DNA of 64,000 nucleotides from CADDZO01 sp035294145 (GCA_035294145.1 DATGLL010000203.1:19660-83659), one strand, 5' to 3'; numbered from the stretch's first letter, positions 25,033 through 34,036 are shown. The notes: generated from the letters alone by a model not told the origin. Translations and numbers: made by a program.

Positions 25033-26631
25033 GTGAGACTGCTCCCGGCGAATACGTACACCGCCGATCCGGCCCTGCGCTCCCTTCTGAGGGCCTGGCT
25101 GGCGCCGGACGTCTTGGCCTGGGCGGAGCCGCAGCTGGAGGAGATGGGCCTGCTCGCGGCCGAGGAGCTGCACCGCCTGGGCGAGGAGTGTGAGCGACGG
25201 CCACCATGGTTGCGGACGGTTGACCCCTGGGGCGAGCGAGTCGACGAGGTCGTCTACCCAGAGGCCTGGCGGCGGCTGGGCGCGATCGCTGCCCGTCACG
25301 GCCTGACCGGCTTGCCCTACGAGGAGGAGGCGCGGCAGGTGGCCGGACCCGACCTGCGTCTCGTCCATGCCGCCTTGTGCTACCTGTTCCAGCCCCAGAC
25401 CGCGACCTACCTCTGCCCGGTGGCGATGACCGACGGTGCGACGCGCGTGCTGGTCGAGTTCGGCCCCGAGGAGCTCCGGGCCGAGGTCGTGCCCCACCTG
25501 ATCAGCCGTGACCCGGCCGTGGCCTGGACCGCTGGCCAGTGGATGACCGAGGTCCAGGGAGGATCGGACGTGGGGGCGACCGCAGTCGGGGCGCGGCGCG
25601 TCGACGGCGCGTGGCGCCTGTATGGGCGCAAGTACTTCTGCTCCAACCTCAGCGGCGAGGTGGCGCTGGCTCTGGCCCGACCGGAGGCCGCCGCTCCCGG
25701 CACCGAGGGGTTGGGACTGTTCTTGGTCGCTCGTCGTCGGGCCGATGGCTCCCGCAACCATTTCCGGGTCGACCGCCTCAAGGACAAGCTCGGCACCCGG
25801 GGCATGGCCACCGGCGAGGTGACCCTGGAGGGCGCCGAGGCCCAGGTGGTGGGCGAGCTCGAGCGTGGGTTCGCTCAGATGACCACGATGCTGAACGTGA
25901 CCCGCCTCCATAACGCCGTTGCCTCGGCCGCCACCCTCCGGCGTGGCCTCCACCTGGCCCGGGGCTACGCGGCGGTGCGTACCGCCTTCGGGCGCCGGCT
26001 CGACGAGCTCCCGCTGCAGCGGCAGGTGCTGATGGGGCTGGCGGTGCAGGCCGAGGCGGCGCTGGTGCTGAGCATGCGGGTGGCAGCGCTGCTGGGGCGG
26101 GCGGAGGCCGGGGTGGCGCTCGCCGAGGAGCAGGCCCTGTGCCGGCTCGGGTCGTCGCTCGCCAAGCTCTACACGGCCAGGATGGCGGTGGCGGGGTCCT
26201 CCGAGGTCGTCGAGTGCTTCGGGGGGGCAGGCTACATGGAGGACACCGGCATCCCGTGCCTGCTGCGTGAGGCCCAGGTCCTGCCCATCTGGGAGGGGAC
26301 CACCAACGTCCTCGCGCTCGATGCCCTGCGCGTGGTCAGGCGCCCCAACGTCCGTGACGCGTTCCTGGCCGAGCTCGAGCGCCTGGGCTCGCCACGGCGG
26401 GAGGCTGCGGCGAGGCTCCTCTCCGTCCTCGCGCGCCAGGAGCTGGAGCTCGCGGAGCGGTTTGGGCGAGAGCTGGCGTTCGGCCTGGCCGAGGCCTGGA
26501 TCTCGGGGCTCCTGGCCCAGGCCGCCGGACGAGGACGTCGGGAGGCGGCGGTGGCAGAGGCCTGGGAGTCGGGCGGTCGTCCGGCCGCCGGGGGCGGGGA
26601 TCGCTTCGAGCTGCTGGTGGACGGTGCCTGA
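25033..26631 (+). CDS. AidB-like acyl-CoA dehydrogenase
   Basis: A 532-residue flavoprotein of the acyl-CoA dehydrogenase superfamily, closest in layout to AidB. The FAD/substrate loop is WMTEVQGGSDVGAT (about residues 173-186), later RLKDKLGTRGMATGEV, then GGAGYMEDTGIPCLLREAQVLPIWEGTTN (split by function near 396-424), which is the standard C-terminal signature. E. coli AidB is induced on DNA alkylation; a role in lipid oxidation is equally possible. The start is the GTG with TAGAAT eight bases upstream; an in-frame extension to 24922 lacks similarity to the family. Confidence 0.8.
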   Translation: MRLLPANTYTADPALRSLLRAWLAPDVLAWAEPQLEEMGLLAAEELHRLGEECERRPPWLRTVDPWGERVDEVVYPEAWRRLGAIAARHGLTGLPYEEEARQVAGPDLRLVHAALCYLFQPQTATYLCPVAMTDGATRVLVEFGPEELRAEVVPHLISRDPAVAWTAGQWMTEVQGGSDVGATAVGARRVDGAWRLYGRKYFCSNLSGEVALALARPEAAAPGTEGLGLFLVARRRADGSRNHFRVDRLKDKLGTRGMATGEVTLEGAEAQVVGELERGFAQMTTMLNVTRLHNAVASAATLRRGLHLARGYAAVRTAFGRRLDELPLQRQVLMGLAVQAEAALVLSMRVAALLGRAEAGVALAEEQALCRLGSSLAKLYTARMAVAGSSEVVECFGGAGYMEDTGIPCLLREAQVLPIWEGTTNVLALDALRVVRRPNVRDAFLAELERLGSPRREAAARLLSVLARQELELAERFGRELAFGLAEAWISGLLAQAAGRGRREAAVAEAWESGGRPAAGGGDRFELLVDGA

Positions 26632-26684
26632 GCCAGCTGAGCCCCAGAGACCGTCGCCGGCATGCTATGCTCCCCGCGCGAGCC

Positions 26685-28241
26685 GTGGGTGATGATCACG
26701 GGCCTCATGTCGTGACCCACCTCGCAGCGGTCGGAACGGGGGGGCAAGTCGCCACGGACGTCCAGAAGGAAGGGTCGGTCACGGTCCTGGTCACCGTCCA
26801 GGGACCGGGCCAGCGCGTGGAGCTCCAGCTGCCGGTGGATAGGCCGGTGATGGAGCTGGTCCCGTTGCTGGTCGAGGTATGCGGGGGTGGCCACCAATCG
26901 GAGAGCTCCAGGTGGGAGCTCGGCCCCATGGGGGGGCTTGCCTTCGACCCTGCCAAGTCCCTTGCCGAGGTCGGGGTGGTCGATGGGGCCCTGCTCCACC
27001 TGCGGGACACCATGGCCCCCGCCCCTGAGCCTGGCCTTCCCGCCGATCCGTCCGCGGCACAACCGTGGTCCCTGCCCTCCTGGCCCGAGGGTGGGCCGTC
27101 GCTCTGGCCCGGGGCCGAGGGATCGTCCCCGCAGACGCCGCCCCAGTGGTCGCCCCCTGAGTGGTCGTCCGAGACCTGGTCGGGCCAGCATTGGTCGCAC
27201 GCCGGCTCAGGGACCCAGCCCGACATGTTGCCCCAGGAGCGCACTCGCTCGGTGTTGCCACCTCGCATGCCGCTGCCCGGGCGCCTGGCCAACGTCGTCC
27301 AGGCCGCCGTGGCGCCGCCCCGCCCACCCCGGCCCACCCTGGCGGCTGAGCCTCAGCCGGGACAGATCATCAACCCGGCGGCGCTCATGGTGAAGACTGT
27401 GCCCAACCTGGCGGAGCGGGTACGGATGTCATGGCGCTCCACCGACTACTTGACCCGTCTGGAGGAGGCGATCGTCGCGCCCCAGCTGCAGCGGTGCGCC
27501 ACGATCGCGGTCATGTCACCCAAGGGCGGGGTCGGCAAGACCACGGTGGCGACGTTGCTGGGAACCCTGCTGGCGTTCCTACGGCGAGACCGTATCGTGG
27601 CCATCGACACCAACCCCGACTTCGGCTCCCTGGGGCGGCAGCTTGCTCCCGATCACACCGTCTTCGTGGACGACCTGTACGAGGTCCTGGACGAGCCGGA
27701 GCTGACCGCCACCACCCTCGACAACCACCTGAGCCGGGCCGCTCACGGGCTCATGGTGCTGCCCGCCCCGACCGATCCGGTTCGAGTGGCCAGGCTGGAC
27801 ACCAACGCCTACACCAAGGTGGTGCGGAAGCTGCAGCAGATGGTGGGGGTGATCGTCCTGGACTCGGGGGCTGGCCTCCACGAGCCGGCCGCCAGGGCGG
27901 CGCTGGCCACCGCCGATCAGGTGGTGCTGGTCTCGGACTCGGAGCCGGCGACCGCCAGCCTGGTGGCCGAGGCGGCGGCGGTGCTGAAGCAGGATGGCCT
28001 GCCAATCTGGCTGGCCATGAACAAGGCTGGCGTTCCCACCGATCTTGACCTGCGCGCCTTCGGGGCCATCGTGCCTCACGCCCGAGGCATGGTGGAGATC
28101 AGGAACGAGCTGGCGGCGGCGCGAACGGTGGCGGCGGGGCGCTTCCAGTGGCTCGACGCGCCCAAGAGCTGGAAGCGATCGTTGCGCGAGCTCGCCGCGG
28201 CGTTGGTGCTGGACTGGCCGTCGTTGGGCATCGCCTCCTGA
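26685..28241 (+). CDS. YukD-MinD fusion, type VII secretion-associated ATPase
   Basis: A protein of about 518 residues. The N-terminal part (about 18-110) resembles YukD/EsaB ubiquitin-like domains: VTVLVTVQGPGQRVELQLP, then LGPMGGL and SLAEVGVVDGALLHLRD. A Pro/Trp/Ser-rich linker of about 130 residues follows. The C-terminal part (from about 270) is a MinD/ParA-like P-loop ATPase with deviant Walker A SPKGGVGKTT (about 278-287), DTNPDFGSLG and VIVLDSGAGLHEPAA. The plan recalls mycobacterial EspI. The start is uncertain among the GTGs from 26685 onward; TATGCT lies at 26665-26670. It sits 25 kb from the secretion locus. Confidence 0.75.
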   Translation: MGDDHGPHVVTHLAAVGTGGQVATDVQKEGSVTVLVTVQGPGQRVELQLPVDRPVMELVPLLVEVCGGGHQSESSRWELGPMGGLAFDPAKSLAEVGVVDGALLHLRDTMAPAPEPGLPADPSAAQPWSLPSWPEGGPSLWPGAEGSSPQTPPQWSPPEWSSETWSGQHWSHAGSGTQPDMLPQERTRSVLPPRMPLPGRLANVVQAAVAPPRPPRPTLAAEPQPGQIINPAALMVKTVPNLAERVRMSWRSTDYLTRLEEAIVAPQLQRCATIAVMSPKGGVGKTTVATLLGTLLAFLRRDRIVAIDTNPDFGSLGRQLAPDHTVFVDDLYEVLDEPELTATTLDNHLSRAAHGLMVLPAPTDPVRVARLDTNAYTKVVRKLQQMVGVIVLDSGAGLHEPAARAALATADQVVLVSDSEPATASLVAEAAAVLKQDGLPIWLAMNKAGVPTDLDLRAFGAIVPHARGMVEIRNELAAARTVAAGRFQWLDAPKSWKRSLRELAAALVLDWPSLGIAS

Positions 28242-28250
28242 GCCAGCCCC

Positions 28251-28296
28251 CCGCCCACGGCCCGTGGCGCCGGACGATGGTCACCGCCGTGGGCGG
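28251..28296. terminator. Perfect 11-base inverted repeat after YukD-MinD gene
   Basis: CCGCCCACGGC (28251-28261) and GCCGTGGGCGG (28286-28296) are perfect complements around a 24-base loop, ten bases after the YukD-MinD stop and before the convergent XRE gene. No T-run follows. The rest of 28297-28515 shows nothing recognisable. Confidence 0.5.
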
Positions 28297-28515
28297 GAAG
28301 ATGCCATCGACCAGGGTCGTCGGAGGATCGCCTGGAGCGTGTCCTCCCCGGCGACGCGATCACGGTTCCGACTGGAGGGTCTCCCGCCTCCAGGAACCCC
28401 GGGGGCGGCGCTCCTCACCCTCTCGAGGGTCGCTCGCGCGATCGGTCGGCTTCGGGCTCTCCTCCGGGCGCCCCGCCCCCATGTCCCCGGCGCGCTGGCC
28501 AACTCCTATCACTCA

Positions 28516-29727
28516 TCACTCGATCGAGCCCGCTCGTTCCCGGATCCCTCTGGCCCGGCGAAAGCAGCGGCTTGCCTCAGCCCGCTCGCCGCGCTCGGCA
28601 TGGATCTGGCCCAACCGCTCGTAGGCGGTGGCGACCACCTCCGGCTGGTTGAGGCGATCGGCGAGCTCGATGACCTGCTGGCTCAAGGCTCGGGCCTCGT
28701 CAGCCCGACCCTGTCGGTGGCGCAGCTCGGCCAGGCTGAGCAGCAGGTGAGGGCGGGGTCGATCGACCCCGGTCGCCGTCAGGCGGGCGAGGGCGGCGGT
28801 GAGCAGGTTCTCTGCCCGCTCCAGCCGGCCTTGCTGGAGGAGGAGCTGGGCCAGCTCGTTCTCGGCCCGGGGCAGCGCGGCCTGGGCGGGTCGTGGCCGA
28901 AGGTCGTCCTCGATCGCGTAGAGGGCCACGGCCCGCTCTGCCAGCTCGGTCGCCCGAGCGAGGTCACCCAGGCTTGCATGGCAGCGGCTGAGCCCCTGAT
29001 GGATGCGCGCCAGGCGGCCGAGGTCGAGGAGCCCACCGGCGAGGTGCAAGGCCTCCTCATAGCAATCCCGGGCCTGCGCGAAGGCTTGCTGGCCGATCAG
29101 GAAGCTGCCCAGGTGCTCCAGCATGCGTGCCTCGGTGGTAGGCTGACGCGGCTCCAGGGAACGGTATTGGCGAAGCGCTTGCTCTGCCAGGGGGATCGCC
29201 TCCGCCTTCTCCTCGAGGTGGAGGGTGCTCGCCTGCCAGTCCATCGTCTCGGCCACCATCCAGGGATCGTCCAGGGCCTCGAACAGCTCCCGGGCCCTCC
29301 GCAGGTGCTCGAGGGCCTCGTCGGGGCGGGCCAGGTGACGTAGCGCCTGGCCCATGTAGAAGTGGGCACCAGCCTGAGCGTCGAGGGGCGCGGTCTCGTC
29401 CCTCAGCACCTCGTCGGCCAGCTGGACGGCGCGCTCGTGCTGGTGCGTGAGGCAGAGCTGCTCAAGCTCGGCCACCCGAGCGTCTCGCCCCCGGGACCGA
29501 GTGGGGGAGGAGCGGAGGAACGCTGAGATGGGCATGCCAAGCCGATCGGCGATGATGCGCAGGCTGCGAACCGATGGCCGTGCCTTGCCGGTCTCGATGA
29601 GGTGCACGGCCTGCCGCGTCAACGCCGAGCCTGCGACCTCGGCCAGGCTCAATCCGGCTCCGATCCGCGCCTGCCGTACGGCCTCGTGATCGATCTCTAC
29701 GCCCGGAAGGCGCCTGCGCGCCTGCAT
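28516..29727 (-). CDS. XRE-family transcriptional regulator with TPR repeats
   Basis: A 403-residue protein. The N-terminal HTH is at about residues 14-70 (VRQARIGAGLSLAEVAG, LTRQAVHLIETGKARPSVRSL). The rest is made of tetratricopeptide-like helical pairs, for example AGAHFYMGQALRHLARPDEA, LEHLGSFLIGQQAFAQARD and LLSLAELRHRQGRADEARA, about seven repeats. HTH-TPR proteins often sense small peptides or proteins. A TTACACT lies 19 bases before the ATG. The target genes are unknown; it is transcribed toward the YukD-MinD gene and away from the membrane protein gene. Confidence 0.85.
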   Translation of the reverse strand: MQARRRLPGVEIDHEAVRQARIGAGLSLAEVAGSALTRQAVHLIETGKARPSVRSLRIIADRLGMPISAFLRSSPTRSRGRDARVAELEQLCLTHQHERAVQLADEVLRDETAPLDAQAGAHFYMGQALRHLARPDEALEHLRRARELFEALDDPWMVAETMDWQASTLHLEEKAEAIPLAEQALRQYRSLEPRQPTTEARMLEHLGSFLIGQQAFAQARDCYEEALHLAGGLLDLGRLARIHQGLSRCHASLGDLARATELAERAVALYAIEDDLRPRPAQAALPRAENELAQLLLQQGRLERAENLLTAALARLTATGVDRPRPHLLLSLAELRHRQGRADEARALSQQVIELADRLNQPEVVATAYERLGQIHAERGERAEASRCFRRARGIRERAGSIE

Positions 29728-29954
29728 GACAGGTGATGTGATTCACCGAGTGTAACGCACGGGCAGCGCGTCTGAGCCGCTCCCTGGGGGGGCGCCCCCT
29801 GGGAGCCCTCGCCCGGGGAGCCGGTTGGCTGCCGTGCTGACGGTGCGGCTGCCGGCGGCCACGCCCCGATGGCCTCGGGGTGCCGCTGACGCCGGGATTG
29901 TGCCGGCGGACGGCGACCCTCCGAGCTGGCCGCCGCAAGCGGGCGCTGGGTCGA

Positions 29955-29960
29955 TAGACT
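29955..29960 (+). promoter_or_regulatory. -10 element, probable leaderless promoter
   Basis: TAGACT ends nine bases before the ATG at 29970. Confidence 0.45.
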
Positions 29961-29969
29961 CCGCTTTGA

Positions 29970-30797
29970 ATGGGCAAGAAACGCGTGCAGGTTCGTCAGG
30001 TCCGTCAGGTGCGACAGGTTCGGCCTCGAACCCTACCCGTTCCGAGCGCCGGCGACCAGCGCCGGCAACGGGAACGATACGTCCAGTCGGGTGGCCTGCT
30101 CCAGGGATACGCGCCCGAGCTGGTCCTTCGGGTGGGCCTCGTGTCGGGGGCGGTGGCCCTCGGCTGCGTGGTCGCCCTGGTCGTACTGCTCCTGCTCCTG
30201 CCCTACGGGTGGCCGGTGCGTGCGATGGCGGCCGCCGTCTGGCTGGTGCCGATCGCGTTCGAGGCCAGCTTCGTGCTGCCCGGGGTGCGGCTTGCCCTCA
30301 AGGATCGCAAGGAGGAGCCGAAGGTCGTCCATGGGACCTTGCTTGGTGCCAGCGAGCACAGCACCCAGCTCGGCCTGGGCATGCTGATGGTGAAAACGCG
30401 AGGCGGCGTGGAGCAGTACCTGGTCCCCCCCGAACGGATGAGCAAGGTCCCGGGCAATCAGGTGAACGTGATCCTCACCATGACCCCGCACCTGCGCCAC
30501 GTGCGGGGAGTGGGGGTGATGGGCCAGCGGCTCGTGCCTCGCCCCAGCCAGCCGGCGCCTCCCATCCTGCGCCGGCTGCGGCTCTTGCCGATCATCACCC
30601 CTGCCCTCCTCGCGGCCACCGCGGTCCTGAGCGCCGACGCCGTCGCCGTCGCCCCGATCGAGCCGGACCTCCTGCACGCCCTTTTGACCGCGGTCGTGGC
30701 GTTGGCCGCGAGCGGGGCCGTTTGGGGCCTGTCGTACGTGTATCAACGTCGCCTCGTGAACGAAGTTCAGTCCCTCATCCCTGGAGGTCTCCAATGA
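29970..30797 (+). CDS. Four-helix membrane protein, DUF4191-like
   Basis: A 275-residue protein not securely recognised. The first 20 residues contain three VRQ repeats (QVRQVRQVRQVR), encoded by near-identical 9-base units at about 29986-30020. Two transmembrane helices are at about 58-80 and 88-105, and two more at about 207-225 and 231-250, flanking a cytoplasmic domain. Its stop overlaps the GreA start as ATGA, so it is coupled to greA. The layout recalls DUF4191-type actinobacterial membrane proteins. TAGACT nine bases upstream suggests a leaderless start. Confidence 0.6.
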   Translation: MGKKRVQVRQVRQVRQVRPRTLPVPSAGDQRRQRERYVQSGGLLQGYAPELVLRVGLVSGAVALGCVVALVVLLLLLPYGWPVRAMAAAVWLVPIAFEASFVLPGVRLALKDRKEEPKVVHGTLLGASEHSTQLGLGMLMVKTRGGVEQYLVPPERMSKVPGNQVNVILTMTPHLRHVRGVGVMGQRLVPRPSQPAPPILRRLRLLPIITPALLAATAVLSADAVAVAPIEPDLLHALLTAVVALAASGAVWGLSYVYQRRLVNEVQSLIPGGLQ

Positions 30798-31267
30798 GGC
30801 AACCGCCCGAGGTCCCGATCACCGCTGAGGGGCTTGAGGAGGTGAAGCGGGAGCTCGACGAGCTCATCAACGTCAAGCGCCCTCACATCGTCGCCAAGAT
30901 CAAGGCCGCTCGTGAGCACGGTGATCTCTCGGAGAACTTCGAGTACCACGCGGCCCGGAACGAGCAGGCGTTCCTCGAGACCCGGATCCGGGAGCTGGAG
31001 GCCATCGTCAAGAACCATGTCTTGATCGAGTCCAACGGTCCCTCGGACCGGGTACAGCTGCTGAGCACCGTCACCTTCCAGGAGGACGGGGCTGGGGAGG
31101 AGACGTACCGCATCGTCGGCCCGGCCGAGGCCGACCCGGCCCAGGGACGGATCAGCTTCGAGTCCGAGCTGGGCAAGGCGCTGCTCGGCCATCGGGTCGG
31201 CGACGAGGTCGTGGTGCGGACCCCTGCCGGCGGCTCGTACACGGTTCGGATCGTTCGGATCGAGTAG
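30794..31267 (+). CDS. greA: Transcription elongation factor GreA
   Basis: A 157-residue GreA, which rescues backtracked RNA polymerase by stimulating transcript cleavage. The coiled-coil N-terminal domain has the acidic tip AREHGDLSENFEYHAAR (about residues 37-53), and the C-terminal FKBP-like domain contains ISFESELGKALLGHRVGDEV (about 119-138). Length is normal. The ATG at 30794 overlaps the previous stop, and GGAGG at 30783-30787 is a good ribosome binding site; longer frames upstream overlap the membrane protein gene. Confidence 0.95.
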   Translation: MRQPPEVPITAEGLEEVKRELDELINVKRPHIVAKIKAAREHGDLSENFEYHAARNEQAFLETRIRELEAIVKNHVLIESNGPSDRVQLLSTVTFQEDGAGEETYRIVGPAEADPAQGRISFESELGKALLGHRVGDEVVVRTPAGGSYTVRIVRIE

Positions 31268-31300
31268 GGCGGCCACGGTGGAGTCTGGTCCCTGGTCGCT

Positions 31301-32434
31301 GTGGCCCCTCCTCCGCCCCCGGGCGCCACGATCGGCGAGTACGGGGCCCGGCTGGGGTTGGTAGCCATGCTCAGCTGCCTCGCCTCCTGGATGGAGAGGG
31401 CGGCGGTGGACGTCGCGGTGATCACCCATCCTGTCTCCATCGCCTACCTCACCGGCTTTCGGGCCGAGCCCCACGAGCGGCTCATGGCGCTGGTGGCGCG
31501 TCCTGACCGTGCCGTGCTGGTGGTGCCCTGGCTCGAGGAGGAGGCGGCCTGCGGTGCCGCACGGGGGGTGGAGGTGCGAGCCTGGCGCGACGGCGAGGAC
31601 CCATGGAGGGTCGTGCATGGGACGCTGGGGCGCCCGCGTCGCCTGGGAGTGGAGAAGACGCACCTCACCCTCTCCGCCTGGGAGCGGCTGCGAGAGGTGG
31701 CCGGCGAGGGTGAGCCGGTCGACGTCGGTGCTGAGATCCGACGGCTGCGAGCGCGCAAGACGCCAGAGGAGATCGCCCATCTGGAGCGGGCGGCCAGGAT
31801 CACCGACGAGGTCGCGGAGCGGACGTTGAGGGCCTTGGAGCCCGGCCGGATGGAGGTCGAGGTGGCGGCGGCGCTGGACCTCGCCATCGCCGCCAGCGGG
31901 GCGGGCATCTCCTTTGCGACCCTGGTGCAGTCGGGCGAGAACACCGCGCTGCCGCATCGCCCGCCTGGGACCCGACGGCTACGGGTGGGGGACCTCGTGC
32001 TCGTGGACTTCGGGGCCGCCTGGGAGGGCTACCGAGCCGACACCACGCGTACGATCGTCCTGGGTGAGCCGGACGCGCGCCAACGAGAGTTCCATCGGCT
32101 GGTCCTTGAGGCCCATGATGCTGGCATCGCCGCCGTGCGTGCCGGGGTCACCGCCGGTGAGGTGGACGAGGCGGCCCGTTCCGTGCTGCGGGAGGCGGGG
32201 TTGGGTGAGCGCTTCATCCATCGGCTGGGACATGGGCTGGGGCTTGAGCCGCATGAGGCGCCTAGCCTCGATCCGGGGGGGGACACCATCCTAGAGGCTG
32301 GGATGGTGGTGACCATCGAGCCGGGCGTCTACATCCCGGGCTGGGGCGGGATCCGGATCGAGGACGACGTGGTGGTGGAGCTGAACGGCTGCCGGGTGCT
32401 GACTCGGTCCAGCCGCGGCCTGGGGCTTGGGTGA
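31301..32434 (+). CDS. M24-family aminopeptidase (Xaa-Pro aminopeptidase-like)
   Basis: A 377-residue creatinase-fold metallopeptidase. All five metal ligands of the family are visible: Asp in VLVDFGA, Asp in YRADTTRT, His in RLGHGLGLEPHE, Glu in TIEPGVY and Glu in IRIEDDV. The N-terminal domain (about 130 residues) is the usual creatinase-N. Members remove the first residue before proline, or act as creatinases. The GTG at 31301 is chosen because TIGEYGARL matches the family's first helix. It lies 33 bases after greA and 33 before the Fur-type gene. Confidence 0.85.
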   Translation: MAPPPPPGATIGEYGARLGLVAMLSCLASWMERAAVDVAVITHPVSIAYLTGFRAEPHERLMALVARPDRAVLVVPWLEEEAACGAARGVEVRAWRDGEDPWRVVHGTLGRPRRLGVEKTHLTLSAWERLREVAGEGEPVDVGAEIRRLRARKTPEEIAHLERAARITDEVAERTLRALEPGRMEVEVAAALDLAIAASGAGISFATLVQSGENTALPHRPPGTRRLRVGDLVLVDFGAAWEGYRADTTRTIVLGEPDARQREFHRLVLEAHDAGIAAVRAGVTAGEVDEAARSVLREAGLGERFIHRLGHGLGLEPHEAPSLDPGGDTILEAGMVVTIEPGVYIPGWGGIRIEDDVVVELNGCRVLTRSSRGLGLG

Positions 32435-32467
32435 GCCCTCGGCAGGCGGGCCCGTAGGGGCGGCGAG

Positions 32468-32986
32468 ATGGCTCCCGGAAGCGGTGCTGGCCCTCCCCCT
32501 CGCCCTCTGGCCAGGACCCGCAGGGTCGGCGACGAGCTTCCGCTGCGCCCGGGGTTGCGCCAGACACGGCAGCGTCGGCAGGTCTGGGAGATGGTCTGTC
32601 GGCTCGGGGGGCATTGCACGGCCGACGAGATCACCGCTGCCCTCCAGGCGGAGCGGCCAGGCGTGGCCCGGAGCACCGTCTACCGGGCTCTGGACGTCCT
32701 CTCCGCCTCGGGGGCGCTCCGAGCGGTGCGCCTGGGCGACGGGCCGATCCACTACGAGGTCGCCCAGGCCGATCACCCGCACGCGATCTGCCAGGTGTGT
32801 CAAGGGGTGCTCCACATCGAGCACGAGCTGATCGCCGATCTGGAGCGGCACCTGGAAGGGCTGCACCGCTTCCGTCCCCTGCGCACTGAGGTGGTGGTGG
32901 TGGGCATCTGCGACGACTGCGCGCGGGGTGGGGGCCGCCGGGCGACGCGGCGTCGGCGGATGCTGGAGCATGTCCACTACGGCTGA
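32468..32986 (+). CDS. Fur-family metalloregulator
   Basis: A 172-residue Fur/Zur/PerR-type repressor. The DNA-binding helix is HCTADEITAAL through RSTVYRALDVLSASG (about residues 50-80). The structural zinc site is made by CQVCQG (about 118-123) and CDDC (about 154-157), and the sensor-site histidines are within DHPHAICQ. The metal (Fe, Zn or peroxide-Fe) cannot be told from sequence. The first 30 residues are Pro/Arg-rich and may not all be translated. The stem-loop at 33088-33123 probably ends its transcript. Confidence 0.88.
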   Translation: MAPGSGAGPPPRPLARTRRVGDELPLRPGLRQTRQRRQVWEMVCRLGGHCTADEITAALQAERPGVARSTVYRALDVLSASGALRAVRLGDGPIHYEVAQADHPHAICQVCQGVLHIEHELIADLERHLEGLHRFRPLRTEVVVVGICDDCARGGGRRATRRRRMLEHVHYG

Positions 32987-33087
32987 CCTGAGGTCGGCGC
33001 CCTGGCCTCCCTCGCCAGACGGGCGCCGCTTGCCGACGATGCGCTGAGGCGGCTCGGGGGCCGAGCCCGCCGCGGGGCGCCCGGGGT

Positions 33088-33123
33088 GCCTCCGGCCACG
33101 AGGCCTGGCCCCCGGCCGGAGGC
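33088..33123. terminator. Bidirectional stem-loop between Fur-type gene and dapF
   Basis: GCCTCCGGCC (33088-33097) and GGCCGGAGGC (33114-33123) form a perfect 10-bp stem with a 16-base loop. A second hairpin, GGCTCGG/CCGAGCC with a 3-base loop, is at 33051-33067. They lie between convergent genes; no T-run is present. Confidence 0.55.
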
Positions 33124-33136
33124 GTCTCGCCGGGGA

Positions 33137-33940
33137 TCAGAGGTCCTCGAGGCTCACGCGGGCCGTGAAGACTCGCTGCGCCGGCCCCACCTGGACCAGC
33201 TCGCCGTTCGGCTCCTGACGGACGGCGAGCGAGCCCCCGGGCATCAGCACCTCGACCGCTGGGTCGGCCAGCCCCAGGTGGAAGAGCACCGCGGCCACGG
33301 CGCCGGCGCTGGTCCCCGAGGCGAGCGTGTAGCCGGCACCCCGCTCCCAGATCTCGATGCGCGCGTGCTGCCGGTCCAGGGTCTCGACCAGCTGGACGTT
33401 GGCTCGGTTGGGGAAGCGCCGATGGCGCTCCAGGTGCGGGCCGAGCTGTCGGCAGCGCTCCGGGGTCACCGGCTCGCCGAAGACCACGCAGTGGGGGTTG
33501 CCCAGGTCGACCGATCGGCAACGAACCCTCCCCACCGGCGTGCCCAGGTACAGCCAGCGGTCGGGATGGAGGCGTGGCCTCCCCAGGTTCAGCTCGGTCA
33601 CGACCCGCCCCCCATCGCTCGACAGCACCCTCACCGGGTTGGCCCGGTCCTGGGTGTGCAGCTCGAAGCGATCGCCTGCGTCGTGCTCGAGGTGGGCGTG
33701 ACATGCCGCGATCCGAAGCCCGTTGCCGCTCTTCTCTGCCTCCGAGCCGTCGGGGTTGAAGATCCGCAGGCGTCGGGTCCCAGGGTCGAAGGCCAGCAGC
33801 CCGTCTGCGCCCACGCCGCGGTGGCGGTCGCAGAGACGGGGAAGCAGGTCGATCACGCGGTCGAGATCAGCCGGTAGGTCCAGGACCAGGTAGTCGTTGC
33901 CCAACGCCTGGTACTTCGTCAAGGTGATGTCAGGAGCCAC
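33137..33940 (-). CDS. dapF: Diaminopimelate epimerase
   Basis: A 267-residue DapF from the GTG at 33940, which interconverts LL- and meso-diaminopimelate for lysine and peptidoglycan. The N-terminal KYQALGNDYLVLD (about residues 9-21) is standard; the first catalytic region is NGLRIAACHAHLE, where the usual catalytic Cys in GNGxRC is replaced by an I-A-A-C arrangement with the Cys three residues later. The second is ASGTSAGAVAA, where Cys of the usual GxGTxA is absent. These deviations suggest a DapF-like epimerase rather than a canonical one. A TATGAAT box lies about six bases before the GTG; an ATG at 33961 is an alternative. Confidence 0.75.
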   Translation of the reverse strand: MAPDITLTKYQALGNDYLVLDLPADLDRVIDLLPRLCDRHRGVGADGLLAFDPGTRRLRIFNPDGSEAEKSGNGLRIAACHAHLEHDAGDRFELHTQDRANPVRVLSSDGGRVVTELNLGRPRLHPDRWLYLGTPVGRVRCRSVDLGNPHCVVFGEPVTPERCRQLGPHLERHRRFPNRANVQLVETLDRQHARIEIWERGAGYTLASGTSAGAVAAVLFHLGLADPAVEVLMPGGSLAVRQEPNGELVQVGPAQRVFTARVSLEDL

Positions 33941-34024
33941 GGAGGATTCATACAATCGCATCGATGCAGGAGTCATTCTGCTGGCCTGCTCAGCGTCTGG
34001 TCCATCGGGCTGCCTGCTTCTGTA

Positions 34025-34036
34025 GGCGTTAACGCC
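34025..34036. repeat. 12-base palindrome upstream of rhodanese gene
   Basis: GGCGTTAACGCC is a perfect palindrome in the 197-base region between dapF and the sulfurtransferase gene. It could be an operator; nothing else identifies it. Confidence 0.3.

Noticed and set aside
26667..26684. ATG at 26667 as start of the YukD-MinD gene
   Set aside because: It lies inside the TATGCT -10-like box, so would not be on the transcript.
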